NCBI RefSeq assembly: GCF_025465935.1 | Contig: NZ_JANLNV010000058.1 | Coordinates: forward strand, 62,001-126,000 | Direction: 5' to 3' | DNA: 64,000 nucleotides | From: Pseudomonas sp. 7P_10.2_Bac1 | GTDB lineage: Bacteria; Pseudomonadota; Gammaproteobacteria; Pseudomonadales; Pseudomonadaceae | Shown here: piece after piece, positions 17,031 through 27,700 of the stretch | Layout of the letters: each line of letters begins with the position of its first letter | Numbering within the stretch: the first letter of the stretch is position 1 | Translations under genes and position numbers: made by a program | The notes under the pieces: model-generated | Told to the model about the DNA's origin: nothing | What the model saw: only the letters and a program-made list of their open reading frames with translations | Databases searched by the model: none

Positions 17031-20000
17031 ATGACGGACAACCCGCAATTACCTGTCACGCCCCCCGCAGCAACGCCTCGCCTCAAACCGTCTGAACTGC
17101 TCGACGCCGTGGTCAGCCAGCAGCACGAAGCGTTGATTGCTCAACAACTGCCTCAGTGGTTCAAGGGCGCACCGGAATATATACGGGCGGGATTGCGCCA
17201 GACCATGATGCAGTGGCATGCAGCCCAAGCGGAAGTTGCAGCCGTGTATGCCCGGGTCACGCCGATTGAAAAATTTGCAGAACCGCTGCTAAAAACGGCC
17301 CTTGCCGCCTATGGCTGGAGCCATATCAACCCAAGAACCTATGGTTTGAAACAGGTTCGGTTATTAGATAACCCCGTCATATTTATCGCGAATCAACAAC
17401 TCAATCTCATTGATAGCGTGGCGCAATGGGTATTGCCCGAATCCTGGATACCTGCATCTCTGGAAGTTAATCTGGTTTCAAATATTAGCCGCCATGATCT
17501 GCTGCAAGCCGCCTTGCAGAGTTTTGCAGCCGCCGAAACAGTCAAAGGCGGTATGGGAGCTGGTTCATCCATTTACCGGGTGGACAATAATCAGTTCGTT
17601 GATGTACCTGAGTTTGAGCCAGAAACCTTTGCGCGAATTTGTAGCGATCTCAATATTGGCGAACAGTATCAGTGGCATTTAAGCCGCGTGTTCAATCCGG
17701 TGGAAAATGAATACGCTGCCACCGACCCACGCTCCAAGGCTCATAAGCTTAAAACCAGTTTTAGTTTGAACAAGCGCTATGAATTTATGGCTGAGCTATA
17801 CGTGGCCTTTATGAAGGGCCATCTGGTGCTTGAGGATTTTACCTTCATCCTCAATGCGGTAGTGGCTCCGTCCGCGGTATGGGATACGCGGCACAACCTG
17901 CACAGCACCTTTGAACTTATGGGCTTTGAAGTCCCGGGCATGATTGTGCTGTGGCCCGAAAAACGGCCGGCCACTCAAGCCCAGCGCTGCATCGTTTACC
18001 TGCCACAAGCGCCGGACCGGACTTTTTTTGCTTTCGCGCATTTCGATCAGTTCAAGGTTGAGTTACGCGAGTGGCTCAAGCGACGTGAATTCTCCGACTA
18101 CTTCGTTAAATACGTGCCTTTGCGTTATCGCGCCGAATTTATCCGAAGGACAGACCTGAAAAACGTCAGCTGGGATTCGCTGTTACTGGTTAGGGCCCCT
18201 GTGGTAACTGAGCCGGCACTGTTCAATGAGTCCCGTCTGATTCCCCAACTGGGTGACCCCTTTGAAATAGCCTGGCTGTTGCAACTGGAACAGATAAAAG
18301 ATGACGCCCGCATGCTGGCCATTCCAACCGCTGACGAAGATAGCAAGGCGCGCCTCGAGCGCCAGGCCGCGTTCTGGAATGCCGGTTTGAGTGCCTTGGC
18401 CCTGGCGGTTGGGTTTGTTCCTGTGGTCGGTGAGTTGATGCTGTTGTTTGGCGTGATTCAGTTGGGTGTCGATATCTATGAAGGCATTAAAGCCTGGCAG
18501 CGTGATGACAAGGTTGCAGCACTTGAGCACCTTTTTGATGTAGCGCAGAACCTTGCCCTCGTCGCTGCGCCTGGAGCGTTCAAAACCCTGAAACCGACAC
18601 CGGCCGTTGACCGCATGGTCCAAGTGACGCTTGGCAATGGTCAGAAACGGCTGTGGAAGCCTGACCTGCGGCCTTATGAACAACCCCCGGAACTGCTCGA
18701 CGGGCTCAAACCGGATGCTCAAGGTCTGTACACGATCCATGACCGGCAGTATCTGGAGCTCGACCAGAAGGTGTATAGGGTCAAAGGGAACCTCAATAGC
18801 GCTCAAATGGCGATCGACGCACTACACCCCGAAGGCTACAGCCCTGTCTTGCGGCATAACGGCAGTGGCGCCTGGACCCATGAACTGGATGAGCCGATGC
18901 AATGGTCGCGTCTGAAACTGTTCAGGCGCCTTGGATTAGATACCGAGCTATTTACCGACGCTGCGTGTGAGCAAATCCTGTTGACCACCGACACCACGGA
19001 GGGTGAGCTTCGCAGTCTGTACATTGACATCCTGTCCAGGCCGCCGTTACTGGCAGATGGGATTGAACGAGTGCGCTCGAGCGTCCAGATCGAGACTTTC
19101 TGCACAGAAATGAAACGCCCGGCGTACAACAAGCCGGACTTTGCCCCCTTACAGCTGCAGTTGCTGACTGAACTACCAGGTTGGCCACATGATCACACGC
19201 TGCGCGTACTTGACTTGCAGCGCGGGACCTTCAAGGACTATGGCCCACCCGCTCTGCGCGCTTATGCACGGGTCGAGGTCACCCAGGCGCAGATCGACGC
19301 CGGCGAATTGCTCAAAACAACGGTTGCAGCCCTGTCCAATACGCAAGTCGAGACATTACTCGGCGAGGGAGTTAGCGGCGCTGAAGCTCAGGCAAAAGCC
19401 TTGGCCATCAAGTTGGGCAATCACGCCCAAGCGACCAAGCGCACGCTGGTGTCCCGTTTTTATGCGTCTGATAGCGTCTTGACGCCTGCGCAACGAAATA
19501 TCAGAAACAAATTTTCCACGTTGCCAGTCAATGTCCTCGACGAACTAATCAGTCATCTGACCCCCGATGAAGTCTTGGCGCTCACTAATCTGGGCCGTTT
19601 GCCCCTGCACGCGCTGGAAGAATCGCGACGCTATGCGCAGCGGTTGCGCTTGAATCGGGCCATCGAAGGGATATTTTGTGACGCCTTGAGCACGGCGGAT
19701 AGCCAAACCCTGGCCTGGCATACGCTGAAAGCGTTGCCGGGATGGCCAGGTACGTTACGACTGGAAGTACGTAATCAACTGAACAATCAGCGGATCAGTG
19801 TGATTGAGGGTATGGCGGGGCAGCCGAGTCGTGAGATTTTTAAAAAGGGCGAACAGTATGAGTATTACGATCCGAGGACTCGAAGCACTATCACCAGCAC
19901 AGATTTGACTGCATGTGTATTCGCGTCCCTGACCGACAACGAGCGCCTGGCGCTGAATTCGGGGGCTGTGCTTACCTATCCAGCATTCATGTCTCGCATT

Positions 20001-22145
20001 GCCACACTGGCAGCCGGGCAACGGGCCAACTCGGCGAAAGCGTTGGGCATGCAACCGATAAAACCCTGGTTCAGATCCCCGATGCAGTTGGCTGACGGCC
20101 GGGTGGGGTACACGTTGGGCGGCCGGTCCGGGCACCTGCGTGTTGAAAACCAGGCCTTGGTCTTGAAAGACCTGGTTCGTGAGCTGTACCCGAACATGTC
20201 GGATGTCCAGGTATCGCAGCATTTAAGCCGCCTGCAGATGACACCCGCCTTGGCGGCGCGTGAATTGGTACGGCTCAAAGCAGAGCTTGAGGGGCTGCGC
20301 AGGACATTGCTCGAATGGGAGGAGGCAAGCGTCTGGACTCATCCAGTCAGGGGGCCGCGTGTCTTGGTGCCAGCGCAAACCAAGCGCAGTATGAGTCGGG
20401 CGTTGATCCGGGCCTGGCGCAGACTGAGCACCAGTGTGACCCTGGAGGGGCACGCCGGTTACGAGCTGGATCTCAACGGTTGGCCGGTTGATGCTTTACC
20501 GAGCCTGAGGGCTGATTTTGGGCATGTCATTTCCTTGCACGTGGCGAATATCTCATGCGCGATTCCGGCCAGGTTATTGGCAAAATTCCCGGAGTTGCGT
20601 GATCTGTCATTGAATAACTGCCAGCTCGTTGAATTTCCGTCCTCGATTGCCACGATGCCAGAGTTGACGTATTTAAACCTGCGCAACAACCAAATGGTAC
20701 TGACCGCTGAGAGCGCAACCGTGTTGTCAGGCTTGAGCAAGTTGAAATCTGTGGTGTTGACCGGCAACCCCCTCGGGCACAATTTTTCAGTGCAACAAAT
20801 GGCCAACTTGCAGCATTTAATCCTGCGATATACCGGGGTGAATACTTGGCCTGAAGGGATTCAGTCACTGAGCAACTTGCAAACACTGGACTTGCGCAAC
20901 AATGCGATCAGTCATATTCCGGCTGAACTTCTGACCGAGGCCATGGCGCCGATCAATAGGGTGACGTCCTTGCATGACAATCCATTGAGCCCCGACTCGG
21001 TCAGGCGTATGGAGCTGTACCGCAACACTCAGCTCATTGATGCAGGCATCGCGGGCGCACATCAACATGGCTCCCGTACGCAAGGGATCAACCTGTGGGC
21101 CGACGAGCCCTCTGCCGAGCAAAGCAATATGTGGAACGAATTGCTGCGTCACTCGGATTCCACGGATTTCTTCGGATTGATCGATGATCTGAGCACCACC
21201 TCACAGTTTTCCAGAGCCAAGGAAGACCTGACCCGGCGTGTCTGGACGTTGTTGCGGGCCGCTTATGAAAGCACAGACTTGCGTAGACGCTTGTTCACCC
21301 TGGCCGGCCACCTGCGCACCTGCAGTGACGGAATTGCCATGGTATTTGCCGATCTGGAGCTGGACTACCAGGTGTTCATGGCGGAGCACTCAGCACAGAG
21401 TGAGCGGGCATTGCTAACCCTGGCGCGGGGGTTGTACCGGATTGATGTTCTCAATCGGCATGTCTTGAGCATTATCAAGGCCCGGATAAATACCATTCAC
21501 GCGACGCAAAGGGAGTACGTGCAACAGTTGCAAGACTTGATTGATACGGTAAGCCCGGACTTTGCGCCGCAGCCTCTGGCCGAGATGGACCCCGTCGAGC
21601 TTCAGGGGGTTGGCTATCGTCTGGGGACTTCCGAAGGCATCAGGCTGGCTGCGTTGCTCAGCCCGGGCAGTGTACAGCGCCAGATTGCCCGGCTTGATCC
21701 GATGCAGATCCAGATGTTCTATCACGTTAACCTGTCCAGTCAGTTGGAACTGCCGTCAAGGCCGACCAGCATGCGGTTCGAAAACATTGCCAACGTGTCA
21801 GACGCGGAACTGGAAACCGCCAAGGGTTATGTCCTGGCCCAAGAGCAAATGCCAGCATTGGTGGAGTCCATTGCCGGACAAGACTTCTGGAGCGAATACC
21901 TGCGCAAGAAAACACCGGAGTCGTTCTCAGCGGTGCTGGCCAGGTATCAAGAGTCGCTGGATGAGGTGTATTCGCAACGCACGACACTCAGCAGTGAGGA
22001 GTACAAGCGCGAGTCAGACCGGGTGGGGCGTGAGCGCAATAAAGCGATCGCTGATGTGGTCACTTTACTGACCAAGATGGAGCTTGAACGTCATCCATTG
22101 CCTGGTATCCAGTCACCTGGCAGTTCCAGACCAACAGATGCATGA
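17031..22145 (+). CDS. Giant LRR effector with C-terminal NEL-type E3 ubiquitin ligase domain
   Basis: This encodes 1704 aa with no signal peptide. The N-terminal about 1000 residues resemble the dermonecrotic-toxin-like region (DUF6543 type) of Pseudomonas NEL proteins. They include a hydrophobic helical hairpin at about 450-485 (ALALAVGFVPVVGELMLLFG). Leucine-rich repeats occupy about 1150-1300 (LRDLSLNNCQLVEFP, LTYLNLRNNQM, LQTLDLRNNAISHIP). The C-terminal part from about 1340 matches the IpaH/SspH novel E3 ligase domain, with the catalytic Cys in TCSDG (C1431, D1433). It would ubiquitinate eukaryotic host proteins after delivery, but no secretion genes are nearby. The domain order LRR-NEL is as in IpaH, but the N-terminal extension is far larger. 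Terminator-like hairpins flank it on both sides. Confidence 0.82.
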   Translation: MTDNPQLPVTPPAATPRLKPSELLDAVVSQQHEALIAQQLPQWFKGAPEYIRAGLRQTMMQWHAAQAEVAAVYARVTPIEKFAEPLLKTALAAYGWSHINPRTYGLKQVRLLDNPVIFIANQQLNLIDSVAQWVLPESWIPASLEVNLVSNISRHDLLQAALQSFAAAETVKGGMGAGSSIYRVDNNQFVDVPEFEPETFARICSDLNIGEQYQWHLSRVFNPVENEYAATDPRSKAHKLKTSFSLNKRYEFMAELYVAFMKGHLVLEDFTFILNAVVAPSAVWDTRHNLHSTFELMGFEVPGMIVLWPEKRPATQAQRCIVYLPQAPDRTFFAFAHFDQFKVELREWLKRREFSDYFVKYVPLRYRAEFIRRTDLKNVSWDSLLLVRAPVVTEPALFNESRLIPQLGDPFEIAWLLQLEQIKDDARMLAIPTADEDSKARLERQAAFWNAGLSALALAVGFVPVVGELMLLFGVIQLGVDIYEGIKAWQRDDKVAALEHLFDVAQNLALVAAPGAFKTLKPTPAVDRMVQVTLGNGQKRLWKPDLRPYEQPPELLDGLKPDAQGLYTIHDRQYLELDQKVYRVKGNLNSAQMAIDALHPEGYSPVLRHNGSGAWTHELDEPMQWSRLKLFRRLGLDTELFTDAACEQILLTTDTTEGELRSLYIDILSRPPLLADGIERVRSSVQIETFCTEMKRPAYNKPDFAPLQLQLLTELPGWPHDHTLRVLDLQRGTFKDYGPPALRAYARVEVTQAQIDAGELLKTTVAALSNTQVETLLGEGVSGAEAQAKALAIKLGNHAQATKRTLVSRFYASDSVLTPAQRNIRNKFSTLPVNVLDELISHLTPDEVLALTNLGRLPLHALEESRRYAQRLRLNRAIEGIFCDALSTADSQTLAWHTLKALPGWPGTLRLEVRNQLNNQRISVIEGMAGQPSREIFKKGEQYEYYDPRTRSTITSTDLTACVFASLTDNERLALNSGAVLTYPAFMSRIATLAAGQRANSAKALGMQPIKPWFRSPMQLADGRVGYTLGGRSGHLRVENQALVLKDLVRELYPNMSDVQVSQHLSRLQMTPALAARELVRLKAELEGLRRTLLEWEEASVWTHPVRGPRVLVPAQTKRSMSRALIRAWRRLSTSVTLEGHAGYELDLNGWPVDALPSLRADFGHVISLHVANISCAIPARLLAKFPELRDLSLNNCQLVEFPSSIATMPELTYLNLRNNQMVLTAESATVLSGLSKLKSVVLTGNPLGHNFSVQQMANLQHLILRYTGVNTWPEGIQSLSNLQTLDLRNNAISHIPAELLTEAMAPINRVTSLHDNPLSPDSVRRMELYRNTQLIDAGIAGAHQHGSRTQGINLWADEPSAEQSNMWNELLRHSDSTDFFGLIDDLSTTSQFSRAKEDLTRRVWTLLRAAYESTDLRRRLFTLAGHLRTCSDGIAMVFADLELDYQVFMAEHSAQSERALLTLARGLYRIDVLNRHVLSIIKARINTIHATQREYVQQLQDLIDTVSPDFAPQPLAEMDPVELQGVGYRLGTSEGIRLAALLSPGSVQRQIARLDPMQIQMFYHVNLSSQLELPSRPTSMRFENIANVSDAELETAKGYVLAQEQMPALVESIAGQDFWSEYLRKKTPESFSAVLARYQESLDEVYSQRTTLSSEEYKRESDRVGRERNKAIADVVTLLTKMELERHPLPGIQSPGSSRPTDA

Positions 22146-22159
22146 GGAGGGCGCCAATA

Positions 22160-22200
22160 CCCTGAACCACGCAGGGCGCGTGGGCTCAGGGCACGGTTTT
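22160..22200 (+). terminator. Probable terminator after the NEL effector
   Basis: Stem CCCTGA (22160-22165) / TCAGGG (22186-22191) continues as CCACGC (22167-22172) / GCGTGG (22178-22183), with a short TTTT six bases later. It lies between converging genes. The weak T-tract lowers confidence. Confidence 0.5.
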
Positions 22201-22205
22201 GAGGC

Positions 22206-22700
22206 TTAGCGACGACGGAACAGAGGCATTGGCTCGTCGGTTGAAGACTGGTAGGTCACCGAAAAATCTTTCAGGCCTTCCAGGGCTTCGTACGGGTCTT
22301 TGTCGGCGCGAATGGCAAACGCGTCAAAGCCGCAGCGGTGCAGATAGAACAATTGGTCGCGCAGTACATCGCCGATGGCGCGCAGTTCGCCTTTAAAGCC
22401 ATAGCGATCACGCAGCAGGCGGGCGTTGGAGTAGCTGCGGCCATCGGTGAAGGCCGGGAAGTTGAGCGCAATCACCTGGAAGTGCGCAACGTCCTCGCCA
22501 ATTTCTTCGGCTTCTTCATCGCTGTCCAGCCATACACCCAAACCGCCGTCACGGGCCTTGAGGGCGTGAGCATGCTCGCGCCACAACGCCAGCGGGACGA
22601 TCAGGTCATCACAGTTGGAAATGCCATCGAAGGTCGCGTCCTTTGGCAGCAGGTGCCAGGTTTCGTCGATGACTTCGTTGTTCTTAATGATTCGCTGCAT
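22206..22700 (-). CDS. DUF934 protein, partner of sulfite reductase
   Basis: This encodes 164 aa starting MQRIIKNNEVIDETWHLL, the DUF934 signature. I chose the ATG at 22700 because AAGGAG lies 7 nt before it inside the end of cysI. A longer frame to 22781 only adds out-of-frame cysI sequence. It overlaps cysI by 17 bp and is translationally coupled to it. DUF934 proteins follow cysI in many pseudomonads and are presumed to support sulfite reduction, perhaps in electron delivery; this role is inferred from linkage. Confidence 0.9.
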   Translation of the reverse strand: MQRIIKNNEVIDETWHLLPKDATFDGISNCDDLIVPLALWREHAHALKARDGGLGVWLDSDEEAEEIGEDVAHFQVIALNFPAFTDGRSYSNARLLRDRYGFKGELRAIGDVLRDQLFYLHRCGFDAFAIRADKDPYEALEGLKDFSVTYQSSTDEPMPLFRRR

Positions 22701-24342
22701 AGACGCGCTCCTTGAAAGGGTCGATGCCGATACGTTGGTATGTGTCGATGAAACGCTCGTCTTCGTTGCGTTTTTCGACATAGACGTCGATCAGCTTTTC
22801 AATCACATCCGGCATGTCTTCTTGTGCGAACGACGGGCCGAGGATCTTGCCCAGGCTGGCGTCACGGCTGGCGTTACCGCCCAGCGACACTTGATAGAAC
22901 TCGGCGCCTTTCTTGTCTACGCCCAGGATTCCGATGTGACCGACGTGGTGGTGGCCACAGGCGTTCATGCAACCGGAAATGTTGAGGTCCAGCTCGCCGA
23001 TATCGAACAGGTAGTCCAGGTCATCAAAGCGGCGCTGGATGGATTCGGCAATCGGGATCGACTTGGCGTTGGCCAGCGAGCAGAAATCACCGCCCGGGCA
23101 GCAGATCATATCGGTCAGCAAGCCAATGTTAGGCGTGGCGAAACCTTGCTCGCGCAACTCGCCCCACATGGTGAACAACTGGTTCTGCTCGACGTCAGCC
23201 AGGATGATGTTCTGCTCATGCGAAGTCCGCAGTTGGCCGAAGCTGTAGCGGTCTGCCATGTCGGCAATACCGTCCCACTGCTTGTCAGTCACATCGCCTG
23301 GCGCTACGCCGGTCGGTTTCAGCGACAGGGTTACGGCAACATAGCCCGGCTTTTTGTGGGCTAGGGTGTTACGGGTACGCCAGCGAGCGAAGCCTGGGTG
23401 CTGTTGGTCCAGTTCAGCCAGCTCTGCGCTGAAGTCAGGCAGGTCTTTGTACGCCGGGTCAACGAAGTGCTTGGCGATGCGCTGAACTTCAGTTTCGGTC
23501 AGTGTGGTCGAGCCACCGCGCAAGTGAACCATTTCTGCTTCAACGCGCTCGGCGAACACTTCAGGCGTTAGCGCCTTGACCAGAATCTTGATACGGGCCT
23601 TGTACTTGTTGTCACGACGGCCATAGCGGTTGTACACACGCAGGATGGCTTCGAGGTAGCTCAACAGGTCTTGCCACGGCAGGAATTCGTTAATGAACGC
23701 GCCGACCACTGGAGTACGCCCCAGGCCGCCACCGACCAGGACTCTAAAGCCCAGCTCGCCAGCTTCGTTGAACACTGGCTCCAGGCCAATGTCATGCACT
23801 TCGATGGCTGCACGGTCAGAAGCCGAGCCATTGATGGCGATCTTGAATTTACGCGGCAGGTAGGCGAATTCTGGGTGGAAGGTCGTCCATTGACGAACGA
23901 TTTCGCACCATGGGCGCGTATCGATCAATTCGTCAGCGGCGACACCGGCAAACTGGTCGGTGGTGACGTTACGCAGGCAGTTACCGCTGGTCTGGATGGC
24001 GTGCATCTGCACGGTGGCCAGTTCTTCCAGGATATCGGGAACGTCTTCAAGAGCCGGCCAGTTGAACTGTACGTTCTGGCGGGTACTGATATGGGCATAG
24101 CCCTTGTCATAGTCGCGGGCGATCTTTGCCATCATTCGCGCTTGACGCGAAGTCAGCTGGCCATACGGCACGGCGACCCGCAGCATTGGTGCAAAACGCT
24201 GAACATAAAGGCCATTTTGCAGGCGCAGGGGGCGGAACTCTTCTTCGCTCAGCTCCCCTGCCAGGTAGCGTCGGGTTTGATCACGGAACTGCTTTACGCG
24301 GTCCTCGATGATCCGCTGATCGTACTCGTCATATACGTACAT
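22684..24342 (-). CDS. cysI: Sulfite reductase hemoprotein CysI
   Basis: This encodes 552 aa from MYVYDEYDQRII, the usual Pseudomonas CysI length. AGGA precedes the ATG at 24342, so the extension reaching 24501 is not used. The siroheme/[4Fe-4S] ligand cysteines are visible as C415-x5-C421 in CCPGGDFC and C458-x3-C462 in GCMNACGHHH. It reduces sulfite to sulfide for cysteine synthesis in the cytoplasm. No flavoprotein CysJ is encoded nearby, so electrons probably come from ferredoxin or another donor. The DUF934 gene overlaps its 3' end. Confidence 0.96.
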   Translation of the reverse strand: MYVYDEYDQRIIEDRVKQFRDQTRRYLAGELSEEEFRPLRLQNGLYVQRFAPMLRVAVPYGQLTSRQARMMAKIARDYDKGYAHISTRQNVQFNWPALEDVPDILEELATVQMHAIQTSGNCLRNVTTDQFAGVAADELIDTRPWCEIVRQWTTFHPEFAYLPRKFKIAINGSASDRAAIEVHDIGLEPVFNEAGELGFRVLVGGGLGRTPVVGAFINEFLPWQDLLSYLEAILRVYNRYGRRDNKYKARIKILVKALTPEVFAERVEAEMVHLRGGSTTLTETEVQRIAKHFVDPAYKDLPDFSAELAELDQQHPGFARWRTRNTLAHKKPGYVAVTLSLKPTGVAPGDVTDKQWDGIADMADRYSFGQLRTSHEQNIILADVEQNQLFTMWGELREQGFATPNIGLLTDMICCPGGDFCSLANAKSIPIAESIQRRFDDLDYLFDIGELDLNISGCMNACGHHHVGHIGILGVDKKGAEFYQVSLGGNASRDASLGKILGPSFAQEDMPDVIEKLIDVYVEKRNEDERFIDTYQRIGIDPFKERVYAANH

Positions 24343-24585
24343 ATAGGTCCTGTTCTCAGGCTGCTTACAGCTTATCTGCGCGCACGGCCGCGCACTCCCC
24401 ACGGAGCGGTGGCAAGATACCAGTTTGTAGTTATGCGCAAAAGTGATGTTTAAGCATATGCAAAGAACCAAACCGCCTATAAGAGGTTGATTCTCAATCA
24501 CTTACTTGTAGAAAGGGTATTACTGGACTTAACTGAAAGACATTCTTCTAAGCATTCACCCATAAAACCGAAAAAAGGCGATGCG

Positions 24586-24699
24586 ATGAGAACTCAAATG
24601 AAGGTGCGTAAAACCACGAGCCGGGTCGACGCGTGGGCAATATTGTTCCTGGTCATACTGGTCGCGGCCACAGCGGTGTTCTGGAGCAGCCATTCATGA
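24586..24699 (+). CDS. 37-residue single-pass membrane peptide
   Basis: Start MRTQMKVRKTTSRVDAWAIL at 24586 has AAGGCGA about 6 nt upstream. A basic N-terminus is followed by one hydrophobic helix (AWAILFLVILVAATAVFW) and a short polar tail. The reading frame extends to 24487, but the upstream part looks like promoter sequence. It is divergent from cysI. Function is unknown; it has the profile of a real small membrane protein. Confidence 0.5.
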   Translation: MRTQMKVRKTTSRVDAWAILFLVILVAATAVFWSSHS

Positions 24700-24744
24700 T
24701 CACGGCCTGTTCCAAGGTACTTGAGCGTCTGTAGGGGCGAGCAT

Positions 24745-24778
24745 GCCTCGCGATCTTTTCTTCAAAAGATCGCGAGGC
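24745..24778. repeat. REP-like palindrome between converging genes
   Basis: A 15-bp perfect stem GCCTCGCGATCTTTT (24745-24759) / AAAAGATCGCGAGGC (24764-24778) has loop CTTC. It shares the AAAAGATC core with the elements at 3971 and 5727. It lies between the small membrane peptide gene and the end of bcsC, and may terminate both transcripts. Confidence 0.78.
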
Positions 24779-24793
24779 CGTTGCGCTTAACGA

Positions 24794-27700
24794 CTATCTG
24801 AAGTCTGCGTACGGTACCAGCGGCTCTACCGGTAAAGGCAAGTTGCCTTGCCAGGCATCAAAGGTATAGCGCAGGTACAGCATGGCTCGGCTCGGGGCGT
24901 AGCTTTCACTGTGCTGATAGAGCAACCCGCCGCCTAGCACCAGATTGTCCGTTAGCCTGCGTTCAGCCAGGCCTTGCAAGCGAATGCCGACACCATTACT
25001 GGTCCCGCCCTTGGTTTTGCCCAATGCGTCGACCAGCTCGAAACCTTGCTCGTCGACCGCGCTCAGCAATTTGTCGTTCAACCCATGCAAGGGGTAAAGG
25101 TCATTGGACTTGGTTTTGGCAAACGACCAACCCACCGAGCTTTCCAGTGACACCGACCAGTTCGGGGTACGCCAGGCGTAAGTCAATGGCACGCCCACCG
25201 AGAAGTATTGCTGCGGACTGTAATACCCACCCTGGCCAAGGGTGTATTCGCTCAGGTCTTTGTCGTAACCCCAGTACATCACGGTCAAGCCCGTGCGCAT
25301 GCGTTCATCGGCCCGTTCCACAAGGCGGTAATAGTAGCCGGCCATGGCCGTGCTCTTGTGGTTGTTCGCGACGTTTTTGCCGCGCAGCCAATGCTGTCCG
25401 AAGCTGGCCCAGACACCGTCTACACCGCCTTCGTCATGGCTCAGGTTCAAGGTCAGGCCGTTTGAGGTCACACCCCCCCAGGTCACGCCGGTGTTCAAGT
25501 CTTTGGCGCCGGCATACGACAGGATTGAGTTGCTCATGGGGCGACGCGAGCCGGTCAGGGTCCAGCCCAAGGAACCTATTTTGCTGCTGTAGGCCACGCC
25601 GCCTAACCAGTTAGGCACTTTGAAGGTGTCTGGCGTGCGGCCAAGGTCGATGTTCCACGTTTCGTTTTTCCAACCGGCGGCCAGGGTAGTGCCCCGGGCT
25701 GACTGGGACCGGTCCTCACAGCCGGATAGCACCGGGTCATCGGCGCCCTTGGGTTTGATGGCGATTGCGCACGTACCGTAGTTCTCGTTGACCACACCAT
25801 CTTCGTCTGTGTCGAACTTGCCCGCATCCATGTCGATCTGCTCGGCCCGGATAAATCCGCTGCCATCGGCTATGGGCAAGTCCAGTTGCAGGATGGTGGT
25901 CTGGGTATCGGTGTCCGAGGTGCCCGCCGAAGCATCGTCAGCGCGCCAGCCGTAGTCGGTATACAGGTGCAAAGTCGGAGTTTGCCGTTGGTAGAGTTCG
26001 TCTACATCCCGGCGCAGGCTGCTTTGCAGCCACTCATCGTTGTCCTTTTCACGGCTGGCCAAGGTCATGGCGCGGTTATCACGGGGGTTGGCTTGCTCGG
26101 GTGTCAGCAAGCCGGCACCGGCCATGCCTTTGGCGTAATAATCGAGCGCCTGTTGCGGTTGTGTGGCGGAGATCAGCCGCGCGGCATCGCGGTACAGCAA
26201 CGGATCTGCCTGTGGGGTTTTCAGCAGTTCGGCATACAAAGCCTGAGCTTTGTCGGGTTCGCCGACGCCAGCCCAGGCATTGGCTAATTGGCGTTGTTGC
26301 GAGGGCGTCAAGGCAGCGTCTTGCGCGGGCTTGAACTGTGCCAACTGGCGCCGTGCAGTCTCGAGTTGCCGAGTGTTGATCAGGGTTTCGATTTGCCCCA
26401 ATTGTGCATCAGTGTTATCAGGCGCCTGGCGCAGTACTTGCGCATAAAGTGTTTGTGCTTGCGGGTAATCCTGGCGTTCCTGGGCCCAACCGGCGAGGGT
26501 CAAGAGGTCGTCCTGACTGGGCTTTTGCATCAGCAGGGCAATGGCTTGCTGTTCCTGGCCGGCTTTACGCAAGCTTTCTGCACGGGCCAGCAGCACGTTG
26601 CGTTGCAAGCGTGCATCGAGCTCGCGCATCGAGTCGCTCCACTGCGCCTTGGGCAGCTGTTCCAGTACGCTCAAGGCGCTGGCATCACGCTCGGTGCTGG
26701 AGAGGTACAGCGCATAGGCATACAGCGCTTCAGGGTTATGGCCTTGGCGTTGCATCAACTGTTTGAAGCTGTCGTCAGCTGCACCCGGCTGGTTTATCTC
26801 GCGCTGGGCATTGGCCATTCGATAGGTCAGCCAGGGTTCATCCGGTGTCAGGTTGCGAACCTTAGTCAGCAGGGCCACCACTTGAGGCCAGTCCTTGCGC
26901 TCGCTGGCTGCATCAGCCTGGAGGTTCAACTCGTTCACCTCCAGGCTTCGCCTCTCGCCAGTAAATTCTTTTTGCATGGAAGGCGGCAAGTTATCGAGGA
27001 AGGACTTGGCCTTGTCCGGTGATTGCGCCAAGTAGATGCGCACCAGCCCACGGACGGCACTGGCATTGGCCGGTTCCATACGCCTGGCTTGCTGCAACAA
27101 GGACTCGGCTTGTGTCGGGTTTTGTTGTGCGACAGCAACATCAGCCAGACCGATCAGCCACTCCGCATCCTCAGGTTTTATCTTGCGTGCCTGTTGGAAG
27201 GTATTGTTTGCGCCAATATAGTCTCTGCGTTGCAGGGCTTTCTCGCCTTGTGCGAGTAGCATCTGGTAACGGCTAGAGGTGACCAGGTCTTGCCATTTGC
27301 TGATTTTGGAGGTGTCTTGCTCTTTGCTGCGTGCGGTATTGAACACGGTATAAGCTGCGTCATACCGGCCTTGTGCAAACAAGGCCATACCCAGTGCGCC
27401 ATGAAACGAAGCGTCATCGGGGTAACGCTTGAGTGCTCGGCGCAACAGGTCTTCAGCTGCAACCGGGTTGCGTGACTGCTCAACCATTTGTTTGCCGCGA
27501 GCTCCAGCTAACCACGCAGGGTCTGCGAGCAATTGCTGCTGGACCTGTAATTTTTGAGTGGCCTCGGTGCGCACTGGAGACCGAGGATAGCGTTGCAAGT
27601 ACTCTTGCCATGCCAGCATTGTGGAGCGCTCGACCGGCAAAGTACTGATGTACTCATATTCCCGCTCTGCCGCTGCGTTACTGGCATAGGGGTCTTGCGA

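Noticed and set aside
22615..24453. Two long plus-strand frames over cysI (22615-23364 and 23671-24453)
   Set aside because: Antisense shadows of CysI, whose cluster-ligand cysteines are all present.
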